From assembly GCA_023386365.1 (NCBI GenBank), contig JAEWJX010000094.1, positions 1-30,954 on the forward strand: a stretch of 30,954 nt of DNA, read 5' to 3'. A program made the translations under genes and the position numbers. Positions within the stretch are counted from its first letter, which is position 1. The number at the start of each line of letters is the position of its first letter. The notes below the pieces were generated by a model. That model saw nothing but the letters and a program-made list of their open reading frames with translations, was not told the DNA's origin and did not search any database. Source of the DNA: Actinomycetes bacterium. Its GTDB lineage: Bacteria; Actinomycetota; Actinomycetes; Actinomycetales; Microbacteriaceae. Shown piece by piece: positions 23,403 through 30,947 of the stretch.

Positions 23403-24098
23403 GTGACGTCGACACCGCGGGACTTCCGCACCACCCCCGAGCACCGTTGGCCGGTCGCGATCGCCGTCGCGGCGGCGCTCGGCCTGTACCTGCTGCAACG
23501 TTCGCCGTTCATCCCGTGGCTGCAGTGGGTCGTCGTCGGGGCATCTCTGGCGGTACTCGTCGCCCTCGTGTTCCTCAACCCCCACCGACTGAACCGCGAG
23601 ACACGCTGGTCACGGATCGCGTCGATCGCGCTGGCCGTGCTTCTGCTCGCCGCGAACCAGTTGGCGTTGATCGCCCTGATCGCCGACCTTCTGAACGCGC
23701 ACCTGCAGGACGCCGGCGGCATCCTGCTGTTGGCGCTCCAGGTGTGGACCACGAACGTCATCGCCTACGCGATCGTGTACTGGGAGATCGACCGCGGTGG
23801 TCCGGTCGTACGCCGACGCGAGCCGCGTTCCGAACTGCCGCCGGCCGCATTCCGCTTCCCGCAGGATGAGGATCATGACGCGATCGACGAAGTCGCGGCG
23901 GGTTCGTCGCAGCGCGCCGACTGGACGCCGGAGTTCTTCGACTACCTCTACTTCTCCGCCAGCAATTCGATGGCGTTCAGCCCGACCGACACCATGCCGC
24001 TCACCCGCTGGGCGAAGGGCCTGATGCTCGTGGAGTCCTTCTCGGGTTTCGTGATCCTCGCGCTCGTCATCGCGCGCGCGGTCAGCGTGATCGGCTGA
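23403..24098 (+). CDS. Conserved actinobacterial membrane protein
   Basis: 231 residues with four hydrophobic segments near the N-terminus and middle (VAIAVAAALGLYLL, WLQWVVVGASLAVLVALVFL, IASIALAVLLLAANQLALIALIADLL, ILLLALQVWTTNVIAYAIVYWEI). A hydrophilic loop follows, then DYLYFSASNSMAFSPTDTMPLTRWAKGLMLVESFSGFVILALVIARAV. The WEID..GP, FDYLY and AFSPTDTMPLT motifs recur in uncharacterised actinobacterial proteins. The last two elements (re-entrant-like SPTDT, then a helix) resemble the pore region of two-TM ion channels, which is only a suggestion. GTG start with no ribosome site. Ends 6 bases from the convergent peroxiredoxin gene. Confidence 0.75.
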   Translation: MTSTPRDFRTTPEHRWPVAIAVAAALGLYLLQRSPFIPWLQWVVVGASLAVLVALVFLNPHRLNRETRWSRIASIALAVLLLAANQLALIALIADLLNAHLQDAGGILLLALQVWTTNVIAYAIVYWEIDRGGPVVRRREPRSELPPAAFRFPQDEDHDAIDEVAAGSSQRADWTPEFFDYLYFSASNSMAFSPTDTMPLTRWAKGLMLVESFSGFVILALVIARAVSVIG

Positions 24099-24104
24099 GA
24101 CGGA

Positions 24105-24578
24105 TCAGACCGAGACGGGGCGCACCTCGTCGAGGGCGGCGCGGTACTCCTCCACCGACCGGGCCTGGCCGGGCGCCGTGATGAAGGACGCACGGATGAT
24201 GCCGTTCTCGTCGATCACGAAGGTCGCGCGGTTCGCGAAGCCCTTCTCCTCGAGGAACACCCCGTACTCCTTGGCGACGGCGCCGTGCGGCCAGAAGTCG
24301 GCCAGGAGCGTGAAGTCGTAGCCCTCCTGCTCGGCCCAGGACCGCAGTGCCGCCTTGGAGTCGACGGAGATGCCGATCAGTTCGACACCGTGGTCCTTGA
24401 AGAGGTTCAGGTTGTCGCGGAGGGCGCACAGCTCGCCGGTGCACGTGCTCGAGAAGGCGAGCGGGAAGAAGACAAGCGCCACCGGACGACGTCCGCGGAA
24501 GTCGCTCAACCGAACGTGCTCACCGAACTGGTTCGGCAGGTCGAAGTCGGGAGCCTGAGTATCGTTCTCCAAAGCCAC
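24105..24578 (-). CDS. Peroxiredoxin, AhpE/Bcp-like
   Basis: Reduces hydrogen or organic peroxides with thiols; cytosolic. 157 residues, single thioredoxin-fold domain. APDFDLPNQFGEHVRLSDFRG opens it, followed by FPLAFSSTCTGELC with the peroxidatic Cys46. DFWPHGAVAKEYGVF and RATFVIDENGIIR match the one-Cys AhpE group. A second cysteine at position 51, five residues after Cys46, is the resolving position used in Bcp proteins, so it may work as an atypical two-Cys enzyme. The GTG start at 24578 follows a clear -10 box TATGAT (24592-24587) by 8 bases and lacks a good ribosome site. Divergent from aceE. Confidence 0.92.
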   Translation of the reverse strand: MALENDTQAPDFDLPNQFGEHVRLSDFRGRRPVALVFFPLAFSSTCTGELCALRDNLNLFKDHGVELIGISVDSKAALRSWAEQEGYDFTLLADFWPHGAVAKEYGVFLEEKGFANRATFVIDENGIIRASFITAPGQARSVEEYRAALDEVRPVSV

Positions 24579-24657
24579 GAGGAGCGATCATACGCCGCGA
24601 ACCGCGGAGTCGCCGGTGGACCGCGGCCTCTGTCGGAATCGTGCATGCGAGCGGGCA

Positions 24658-24663
24658 TAGACT
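24658..24663 (+). promoter_or_regulatory. -10 box for the aceE transcript
   Basis: TAGACT lies 5 bases before the ATG of an 11-codon ORF and 37 bases before the aceE start. A transcript starting 6-7 bases downstream would begin at or next to that ATG. Confidence 0.5.
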
Positions 24664-24668
24664 CGACG

Positions 24669-24704
24669 ATGGCCACGACACGATCAGGAAGAGGTCAAGG
24701 GTGA
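24669..24704 (+). CDS. Putative leaderless 11-codon upstream ORF of aceE
   Basis: ATG at 24669 opens an 11-residue peptide (MATTRSGRGQG). Its TGA (24702-24704) overlaps the aceE GTG (24701) as GTGA. A TAGACT box 5 bases upstream predicts an mRNA starting at or close to this ATG. The ORF covers AGGAAGAGG, the only ribosome site of aceE, so ribosomes reading it would pass over and stop exactly at the aceE start. This suggests translational coupling or attenuation. It could also be chance. Confidence 0.4.
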   Translation: MATTRSGRGQG

Positions 24705-27427
24705 CGGTGAACGACCAGGATCCGTATTCGGTGAACAACGCCGATCAGGACCCGGAGGAGACCGCCGAATGGCAGGAGTCCCTCGATGCGCTCGTCGAAG
24801 AGAAGGGACGGGGGCGCGGCCGCGAGGTCATGCTCAACCTCCTGAAGCGGTCGAAGGAGCTGCACCTGGGCGTGCCCATGGTGCCGACGACCGACTACAT
24901 CAACACGATCGCTCCCGAGAACGAGCCGGAGTTCCCCGGCGATGAGGAGCTGGAGCGCCAGTACCGCCGGTGGATCCGCTGGAACGCCGCGGTCACCGTG
25001 CACCGCGCCCAGCGTCCCGGCATCGCTGTCGGGGGTCACATCTCCACCTACGCGTCGAGCGCATCGCTCTACGAGGTGGGTCACAACTGGTTCTTCCGCG
25101 GCCAGGACCACCCGTCCGGCGGCGACCAGATCTTCTACCAGGGCCACGCCTCCCCCGGTATGTACGCCCGCGCCTTCCTCGAAGGCCGCCTCGGCGAAGA
25201 AGACCTCGACGGATTCCGTCAGGAGAAGTCGCGCGCGCCGCACGGCCTCAGCTCGTACCCGCACCCGCGGCTCATGCCCGAGTTCTGGCAGTTCCCGACC
25301 GTGTCGATGGGACTCGGTCCTCTCAACGCCATCTGGCAGGCCCAGAACAACAAGTACCTGACTAACCGCGGCATCGTCGACCGCAGCGACAGCCGCGTGT
25401 GGGCGTTCCTCGGCGACGGCGAGATGGACGAGGTCGAGCGCCGCGGTGCGCTCCAGTGGGCCGCCAACGAGAAGCTCGACAACCTGACCTTCGTGGTCAA
25501 CTGCAACCTGCAGCGTCTCGACGGTCCGGTGCGCGGCAACGGCAAGATCATCCAGGAGCTCGAGAGCTTCTTCCGCGGTGCCGGCTGGAACGTCATCAAG
25601 GTCGTCTGGGGCCGCGAGTGGGACGACCTGCTCGCGCGGGACGAGACTGGCTCGCTGGTCAACCTGATGAATGTCACGCCCGACGGCGACTACCAGACCT
25701 ACAAGACCGAAGACGGCGCCTACGTGCGTGAGAACTTCTTCGGCCGCGACCCGGAGGCCCTGAAGCTCGTCGACGGCTTCAGCGACGAGCAGATCTGGAA
25801 CCTCAAGCGCGGAGGCCACGACTACCGCAAGGTCTACGCGGCCTTCAAAGCGGCCGTCGAGCACGAGGGCCAGCCCACCGTCATCCTCGCGAAGACGATC
25901 AAGGGCTACGGCCTCGGCAAGAGCTTCGAGGGCCGCAACGCGACCCACCAGATGAAGAAGCTCACGCTCGACAACCTCAAGCAGTTCCGCGACGAACTGC
26001 GCATCCCGATCACGGACGCGCAGCTCGAAGAGAACCCCTACCTGCCGCCGTACTTCCACCCCGGTCAGGACGACCCGGCGGTGCAGTACCTGCAGGAGCG
26101 TCGCCGCGAGCTCGGCGGATACCTCCCCGAGCGCCGCTCGAAGCATGTCGAGCTGCGCCTCCCGGAGGACTCCACCTACGAGATCGCCAAGAAGGGCTCG
26201 GGCAAGCAGGAGGTCGCCACGACGATGGCGTTCGCCCGTCTCCTGAAGGACCTGCTGCGTTCGCCCGAGTTCGGCGAGCGGATCGTGCCGATCATCCCGG
26301 ATGAGGCACGCACGTTCGGCATGGACGCCTACTTCCCGACCGCGAAGATCTACAACCCCAACGGCCAGCACTACACGTCGGTCGACCGGGAGCTGCTGCT
26401 CGCCTACAAGGAGAGCCCGCAGGGTCAGATCGTCCACGTCGGCATCAACGAGGCCGGCGCCTTCGCCGCGTTCACCGCGATCGGCACGTCGTACTCGACG
26501 CACGGCGAGCCGCTCATCCCGGTCTACGTGTTCTATTCGATGTTCGGTTTCCAGCGCACGGGTGACGCGATGTGGGCCGCCGGTGACCAGATGGCGCGAG
26601 GCTTCATCATCGGAGCCACCGCGGGCCGCACCACGCTCACCGGCGAGGGCCTGCAGCACGCCGACGGACACTCGCCGCTGCTCGCGTCGACGAACCCCGC
26701 GGTCGTGGCGTACGACCCCGCCTTCGGCTACGAGATCGGCCACATCGTGAAGGCCGGCCTCGAGCGGATGTACGGCGGAGCGCACGGAGACCCGAACGTC
26801 ATGTACTACCTCACGGTGTACAACGAGCCGAACGTGCAGCCTGCCGAGCCGGAGGACCTCGACGTCGACGGCCTCCTCAAGGGCATCTACAAGCTGAAGG
26901 ACGCCACCATCCGCGGCCCCAAGGCGCAGCTGCTCGCATCCGGAGTCTCCGTCCCGTGGGCTCTCGAGGCTCAGGAACTTCTCGCGAAGGACTGGGGCGT
27001 GGCCGCCGACGTGTGGAGCGTCACCTCGTGGAACGAGCTGCGTCGCGACGGAATCGCCGCCGATGAGCACAACTTCCTCAACCCGACGCAGCAGCCCCAC
27101 GTGCCGTACGTGTGGCAGAAGCTCAGCGGGGCAGAGGGACCGTTCCTCGCGGTTACCGACTACATGCACGCCGTTCCGGATCAGATCCGCGCCTGGGTTC
27201 CGGGTGAGTTCGCCACGCTCGGCGCCGACAGCTTCGGCTTCAGCGACACGCGTCCCGCCGCCCGTCGGTTCTTCAAGATCGACGGCCCGTCGATCGTGGT
27301 GCGCACGCTGCAGTCGCTCGCACGGCGCGGACAGGTCGACCCGGCCTACGTGCTTCAGGCGATCGACAAGTACAAGCTGCACGACGTGACGGCAGGTACC
27401 ACCGGATCGGCGGGCGGCGAGAGCTAA
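24701..27427 (+). CDS. aceE: Pyruvate dehydrogenase E1 component, homodimeric type
   Basis: Thiamine-diphosphate-dependent decarboxylation of pyruvate and acetyl transfer to E2 lipoate, giving acetyl-CoA. 908 residues, the normal length of the single-chain form in Actinobacteria and gammaproteobacteria. It starts MTVNDQDPYSVNNADQDPEETAEWQ. The ThDP-binding motif FLGDGEMDE begins near residue 236, followed by VVNCNLQRLDGPVRGNGK. Later come TIKGYGLG, PIIPDEARTFGMDAYFPTAKIYNP, YVFYSMFGFQRTGDAMWAAGDQMARGFIIGATAGRTTLTGEGLQH and the C-terminal TDYMHAVPDQIRAWVP. GTG 24701 was chosen because AGGAAGAGG lies 6 bases upstream and the protein matches the family from there. fasR follows after 12 bases. 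Confidence 0.97.
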   Translation: MTVNDQDPYSVNNADQDPEETAEWQESLDALVEEKGRGRGREVMLNLLKRSKELHLGVPMVPTTDYINTIAPENEPEFPGDEELERQYRRWIRWNAAVTVHRAQRPGIAVGGHISTYASSASLYEVGHNWFFRGQDHPSGGDQIFYQGHASPGMYARAFLEGRLGEEDLDGFRQEKSRAPHGLSSYPHPRLMPEFWQFPTVSMGLGPLNAIWQAQNNKYLTNRGIVDRSDSRVWAFLGDGEMDEVERRGALQWAANEKLDNLTFVVNCNLQRLDGPVRGNGKIIQELESFFRGAGWNVIKVVWGREWDDLLARDETGSLVNLMNVTPDGDYQTYKTEDGAYVRENFFGRDPEALKLVDGFSDEQIWNLKRGGHDYRKVYAAFKAAVEHEGQPTVILAKTIKGYGLGKSFEGRNATHQMKKLTLDNLKQFRDELRIPITDAQLEENPYLPPYFHPGQDDPAVQYLQERRRELGGYLPERRSKHVELRLPEDSTYEIAKKGSGKQEVATTMAFARLLKDLLRSPEFGERIVPIIPDEARTFGMDAYFPTAKIYNPNGQHYTSVDRELLLAYKESPQGQIVHVGINEAGAFAAFTAIGTSYSTHGEPLIPVYVFYSMFGFQRTGDAMWAAGDQMARGFIIGATAGRTTLTGEGLQHADGHSPLLASTNPAVVAYDPAFGYEIGHIVKAGLERMYGGAHGDPNVMYYLTVYNEPNVQPAEPEDLDVDGLLKGIYKLKDATIRGPKAQLLASGVSVPWALEAQELLAKDWGVAADVWSVTSWNELRRDGIAADEHNFLNPTQQPHVPYVWQKLSGAEGPFLAVTDYMHAVPDQIRAWVPGEFATLGADSFGFSDTRPAARRFFKIDGPSIVVRTLQSLARRGQVDPAYVLQAIDKYKLHDVTAGTTGSAGGES

Positions 27428-27439
27428 GCCGAATCGATC

Positions 27440-28624
27440 GTGCCGGAGAAGACGAAGGCGCAGACGCTCGCCTGGCTGAGGACGCTGTCAGGCGAGCTCG
27501 CCACGACCACGCTGAAGCGTCTCGATGACACCCTGCCCTGGTATCGGGAGATGCCTCCCGGCCGCCGCAGCGCGGTGGGCCTCGTCGCCCAGGCGGGCAT
27601 CACCTCGTTCATCTCCTGGTACGACGACCCGAGCTCGACCCCGTGGATCGCGGCGGACGTGTTCGGCGCCGCACCTCGGGAGCTGCTGCGGTCGGTGAGC
27701 CTGCAGCAGACCCTGCAGCTCATCCGTGTGACGGTCGAGGTCGTCGAGGATCGCGTCAAGAGTCGCGGCGACGACCTGCGCGAGGCGATCCTGCTCTACT
27801 CGCGCGAGATCGCGTTCGCGGCCGCCGACGTGTACGCGCGGGCTGCCGAGGCGCGCGGCCTCTGGGACGCTCGCCTCGAGGCCCTGGTGGTCGACTCGAT
27901 CCTCACCGGCGAGTACGACAGCGAACTGCCGAGCCGTGTCGCAGCTCTCGGCTGGAACGGGCACGGCGCGGTCTCGGTCCTCGTGGGCACCGCGCCCCGA
28001 ATGCTCGACGTCGACCAGTTGCGGCGCACCGCGCGTCACCTCGACGCGGACGTGCTCATCGGCGTGCAGGGAAGCCGACTCGTGCTGGTCATCGGCCGTG
28101 TGGAGCCCGCCGAGGATGCCGAGGTCCGAGATCCGCTTCCGTTCATCGAGATCGCGCGGCAGCTCGAGCCCGGGTTCGGCCCCGGGCATCTGGTGCTGGG
28201 GCATGAGGTTCCGTCGCTCGTGGATGCGGCACGCAGTGCGAAAGCGGCTCTCGCGGGCTTCGCGGTCGCGAAGGCGTGGCGTGGTGCACCGCGTCCCACC
28301 CTCGCCGACGACCTGCTGCCTGAGCGCGCACTCGCTGGCGACCCGTTGGCGCGGGCGACCCTCATCACGCGCATCTACCAGCCCCTGCAGAACCACTCCA
28401 CCGAGTTGCTGACCACCCTGTGGGCGTACCTCGACAACGGACGGTCCCTCGAGGCGACGGCCAGGGAACTCTTCGTGCACCCCAACACGGTGCGCTACCG
28501 CCTCAAGCGCATCAGCGAGGTCATCGGCTGGGATGCGACGGGAGCGCGCGAGGCGCTCATCCTGCAGACCGCACTCGTCGTGGGCTCGATCGCCGACACG
28601 AGCGACCGCGGTCGGCGCCCGTAG
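27440..28624 (+). CDS. fasR: PucR/CdaR-type transcriptional regulator, FasR-like
   Basis: 394 residues. The C-terminus holds a PucR-type helix-turn-helix, GRSLEATARELFVHPNTVRYRLKRI, near residues 334-358, and the middle part is a GGDEF-like/diguanylate-related fold typical of this family. In Streptomyces the regulator FasR of this type sits directly before fabD-fabH-acpP-fabF and activates them. The same order here supports FasR. The GTG at 27440 lacks a strong ribosome site and lies 12 bases after aceE, so it may be read from the aceE transcript. It would link acetyl-CoA production to fatty-acid synthesis. Confidence 0.85.
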   Translation: MPEKTKAQTLAWLRTLSGELATTTLKRLDDTLPWYREMPPGRRSAVGLVAQAGITSFISWYDDPSSTPWIAADVFGAAPRELLRSVSLQQTLQLIRVTVEVVEDRVKSRGDDLREAILLYSREIAFAAADVYARAAEARGLWDARLEALVVDSILTGEYDSELPSRVAALGWNGHGAVSVLVGTAPRMLDVDQLRRTARHLDADVLIGVQGSRLVLVIGRVEPAEDAEVRDPLPFIEIARQLEPGFGPGHLVLGHEVPSLVDAARSAKAALAGFAVAKAWRGAPRPTLADDLLPERALAGDPLARATLITRIYQPLQNHSTELLTTLWAYLDNGRSLEATARELFVHPNTVRYRLKRISEVIGWDATGAREALILQTALVVGSIADTSDRGRRP

Positions 28625-28651
28625 TAGGTATCCGCCAAGGTCTCGACGGAT

Positions 28652-28676
28652 TTTCGGTAGGCCATATGCCACCGGG
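28652..28676. promoter_or_regulatory. fasR-fabD intergenic imperfect palindrome (possible FasR site)
   Basis: CGG-TA-GGC and GCC-A-CCG flank CATAT around 28665, an imperfect inverted repeat. CAGGAT (28692-28697) follows, a weak -10-like hexamer 6 bases before the fabD GTG. The pair would suit an activator site upstream of a leaderless fabD promoter. No match to a known FasR site can be claimed. Confidence 0.3.
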
Positions 28677-28703
28677 ATCGCGAGCAGTTGGCAGGATGGT
28701 CTG

Positions 28704-29633
28704 GTGACCGTCGTGATCGTCGCGCCCGGACAGGGCTCGCAGACCCCCGGATTCCTCGAACCCTGGCTCGCCGAACCCCGTTTCGGTGAGCACCTGGATG
28801 CTCTCGCGGACGCCGCAGGCGTCGACCTGCGCACCCACGGAACGGTGTCGGATGCCGACACCATCCGTGACACCGCTGTCGCGCAGCCGCTCATCGTGGC
28901 CGCCTCGATACTCTCGCTCGGTGCGGTGCTCGACGGCGGCCGACGCGACAAGGTCGCAGGTATCGCCGGCCACTCGGTCGGCGAACTCGCCGCCGCTGCA
29001 GGTGCCGGCATCCTCCAGGAGGACGACGCGATGCGTCTCGTCGCCACCCGCGGTCGGGCCATGGCGGATGCTGCCGCGCTCGCCTCCACCGGGATGAGCG
29101 CCGTGATCGGCGCCGACGAGGCCGAGCTGCTCACCAAGCTCGAAGCGCTCGGACTCCAGCCCGCCAACTTCAACGGCGGTGGACAGATCGTGGTGGCCGG
29201 CGCGCTCGACGCCCTCGCCGCGCTCCAGGCTGACCCGCCCGCGGGCGCTCGGGTGATCCCGCTTCAGGTGGCCGGAGCCTTCCACACCCGCTACATGGAA
29301 TCGGCCGTCGCCACCCTGCGTCAGGCCGCCGACGGCGTCAACGTCGCCGACCCCACCGTGCGTATCTGGACCAACCGCGACGGCTCGGCTGTCGCATCCG
29401 GTGCCGCGTTCGTCGACCTGCTGGTCGGGCAGGTGGCCTCGCCCGTGCGCTGGGACAAGAACATGGAGACCTTCGCCGCGGAGGGTGTCACCGGGGTCAT
29501 CGAACTCGCTCCCGCCGGAGCGCTGGTCGGCCTCGCCAAGCGCGGCCTCAAGGGCACCCCCACGGTCGCGGTCAAGACGCCCGACGACCTCGCCGCGGCC
29601 CACGCCCTCATCGATCAGGAGTCCGCAGCGTGA
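28704..29633 (+). CDS. fabD: Malonyl-CoA:ACP transacylase
   Basis: Moves malonyl from CoA to acyl carrier protein, feeding chain elongation. 309 residues. It starts VTVVIVAPGQGSQTPGFLEPWL. The catalytic nucleophile Ser91 is in GHSVGELAAA, and the catalytic His194 is in VAGAFHTRYM. NFNGGGQIVVAG and FVDLLVGQVASPVRWDKNME are standard MCAT positions. The GTG at 28704 aligns with the family start. fabH begins inside its stop codon (GTGA), so the two are coupled. Confidence 0.96.
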   Translation: MTVVIVAPGQGSQTPGFLEPWLAEPRFGEHLDALADAAGVDLRTHGTVSDADTIRDTAVAQPLIVAASILSLGAVLDGGRRDKVAGIAGHSVGELAAAAGAGILQEDDAMRLVATRGRAMADAAALASTGMSAVIGADEAELLTKLEALGLQPANFNGGGQIVVAGALDALAALQADPPAGARVIPLQVAGAFHTRYMESAVATLRQAADGVNVADPTVRIWTNRDGSAVASGAAFVDLLVGQVASPVRWDKNMETFAAEGVTGVIELAPAGALVGLAKRGLKGTPTVAVKTPDDLAAAHALIDQESAA

Positions 29634-30628
29634 CGACCCTCAAGCAGGCCCAGGGCCCGCAGTTCACCCGCATCTACAGCTACGGCGCGGCCCGCGGTGA
29701 CCTCGTCGTCCCCAACGACGATCTGATCGGCCCCATCGACTCCAGCGACGAGTGGATCCGCCAGCGCACCGGCATCATCACCCGCACTCGATCCTCGGCC
29801 GACGTGCTCGCCGTCGACCTGGCGACCGACGCCGCACGCGAAGCGATCGAGAAGTCGGGCGTCGCTCCCACCGACATCGACCTTGTGATCGTCGCCACCA
29901 TCAGCAACGTGCGCCAGACGCCGTCGATGTCGGCCGTCGTCGCCGACCGGGTGGGCGCCAACCCCGCCGCCGCGTACGACGCCAACGCCGCCTGCGCCGG
30001 GTTCAGCTACGCGGTCACCCAGGCCGACGCCCTCATCCGTGCCGGCGCCGCGCACTACGCACTCGTCATCGGCGCGGAGAAGCTGTCCGACATCGTCGAT
30101 CCCACCGACCGCACCATCTCGTTCCTCCTCGCGGACGGAGCGGGCGCCGTCGTCATCGGCCCCGCCGACGAACCGGGAATCTCGGCTCCCGTCTGGGGTT
30201 CCGACGGCTCGAAGGCGGATGCCGTGGGCATGAACGCCACGCTCGTCGAGTTCCGCGACGGGGCGGCCGAGTGGCCGACCCTTCGCCAGGAAGGTCAGAC
30301 CGTCTTCCGTTGGGCGGTGTGGGAGATGGCGAAGGTCGCACGTGAAGCGCTCGATGTCGCCGGCGTCGAGCCCGCAGACCTCGCACTCTTCGTCCCGCAC
30401 CAGGCGAACATTCGCATCATCGACGAATTCGCCAAGCAGCTCGGGCTGCCGGAGTCGGTCGTCGTCGCCCGCGACATCGCCACCACCGGCAACACCTCGG
30501 CGGCATCCATCCCCCTCGCGACGCACCGCGCTCTCGAGGAGCACCCGGAGCTCAGCGGCGGCCTCGCCCTGCAGATCGGTTTCGGCGCGGGCCTGGTCTT
30601 CGGGGCCCAGGTCGTGCGGCTCCCCTAA
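29630..30628 (+). CDS. fabH: 3-oxoacyl-ACP synthase III
   Basis: Starts fatty-acid chains by condensing an acyl-CoA primer with malonyl-ACP; in Gram-positives it often prefers branched primers. 332 residues. The triad is Cys122 (NAACAGFSYAV), His257 (VPHQANIRI) and Asn288 (TTGNTSAASIP). SDEWIRQRTGI is the N-terminal signature and GFGAGLVFGAQVV closes the protein. GTG 29630 overlaps the fabD stop. acpP follows after 40 bases with its own ribosome site. Confidence 0.97.
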   Translation: MTTLKQAQGPQFTRIYSYGAARGDLVVPNDDLIGPIDSSDEWIRQRTGIITRTRSSADVLAVDLATDAAREAIEKSGVAPTDIDLVIVATISNVRQTPSMSAVVADRVGANPAAAYDANAACAGFSYAVTQADALIRAGAAHYALVIGAEKLSDIVDPTDRTISFLLADGAGAVVIGPADEPGISAPVWGSDGSKADAVGMNATLVEFRDGAAEWPTLRQEGQTVFRWAVWEMAKVAREALDVAGVEPADLALFVPHQANIRIIDEFAKQLGLPESVVVARDIATTGNTSAASIPLATHRALEEHPELSGGLALQIGFGAGLVFGAQVVRLP

Positions 30629-30668
30629 ACTTGTCCCCGGTCACTCGACACCCCTAGGAGAAATGAAC

Positions 30669-30917
30669 ATGGCACTGTCCACCGAAGAAGTCCTCGCCGG
30701 CCTGGCTGAGCTCATCAACGACGAGACCGGAATCGCGGCGGACACCGTCGAGCTCGACAAGTCGTTCACCGACGACCTCGACATCGATTCCATCTCGATG
30801 ATGACCATCGTGGTCAACGCGGAGGAGAAGTTCGACGTGAAGATCCCCGACGAAGAGGTCAAGAACCTCAAGACCGTCGGCGACGCCGTCAGCTACATCG
30901 TCAACGCCCAGGGCTAA
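30669..30917 (+). CDS. acpP: Acyl carrier protein
   Basis: Carries the growing fatty-acyl chain on phosphopantetheine. 82 residues, acidic. The attachment Ser41 lies in DDLDIDSISMMTI, where the usual DSL reads DSI. The rest (ALSTEEVLAGLAELI, EEKFDVKIPDEEVKNLKTVGDAVSYI) is normal. Two in-frame ATGs are present. AGGAG ends 8 bases before the second (30669) but only 2 before the first (30663), so the second is preferred. fabF would be expected next but lies outside the window. Confidence 0.96.
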   Translation: MALSTEEVLAGLAELINDETGIAADTVELDKSFTDDLDIDSISMMTIVVNAEEKFDVKIPDEEVKNLKTVGDAVSYIVNAQG

Positions 30918-30925
30918 GTCCCTGG
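30908..30925 (+). terminator. Hairpin around the acpP stop codon
   Basis: CCAGGG (30908-30913) and CCCTGG (30920-30925) enclose the loop CTAAGT that contains the TAA stop. A G-run, not a T-run, follows. It may modulate readthrough to the next fab gene rather than terminate. Confidence 0.35.
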
Positions 30926-30928
30926 CGT

Positions 30929-30947
30929 GGGGGGGGGGGGGGGGGGG
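30929..30947 (+). repeat. 19-base poly-G run at the window end
   Basis: Nineteen consecutive G, then CGGCCCC to the end. Probably a sequencing or assembly artefact at a contig end, or at best a true homopolymer of uncertain length. Confidence 0.8.

Noticed and set aside
24695..27382. 895-codon minus-strand ORF opposite aceE
   Set aside because: Mirror frame of a strongly coding gene with GC-rich third positions; no motifs.
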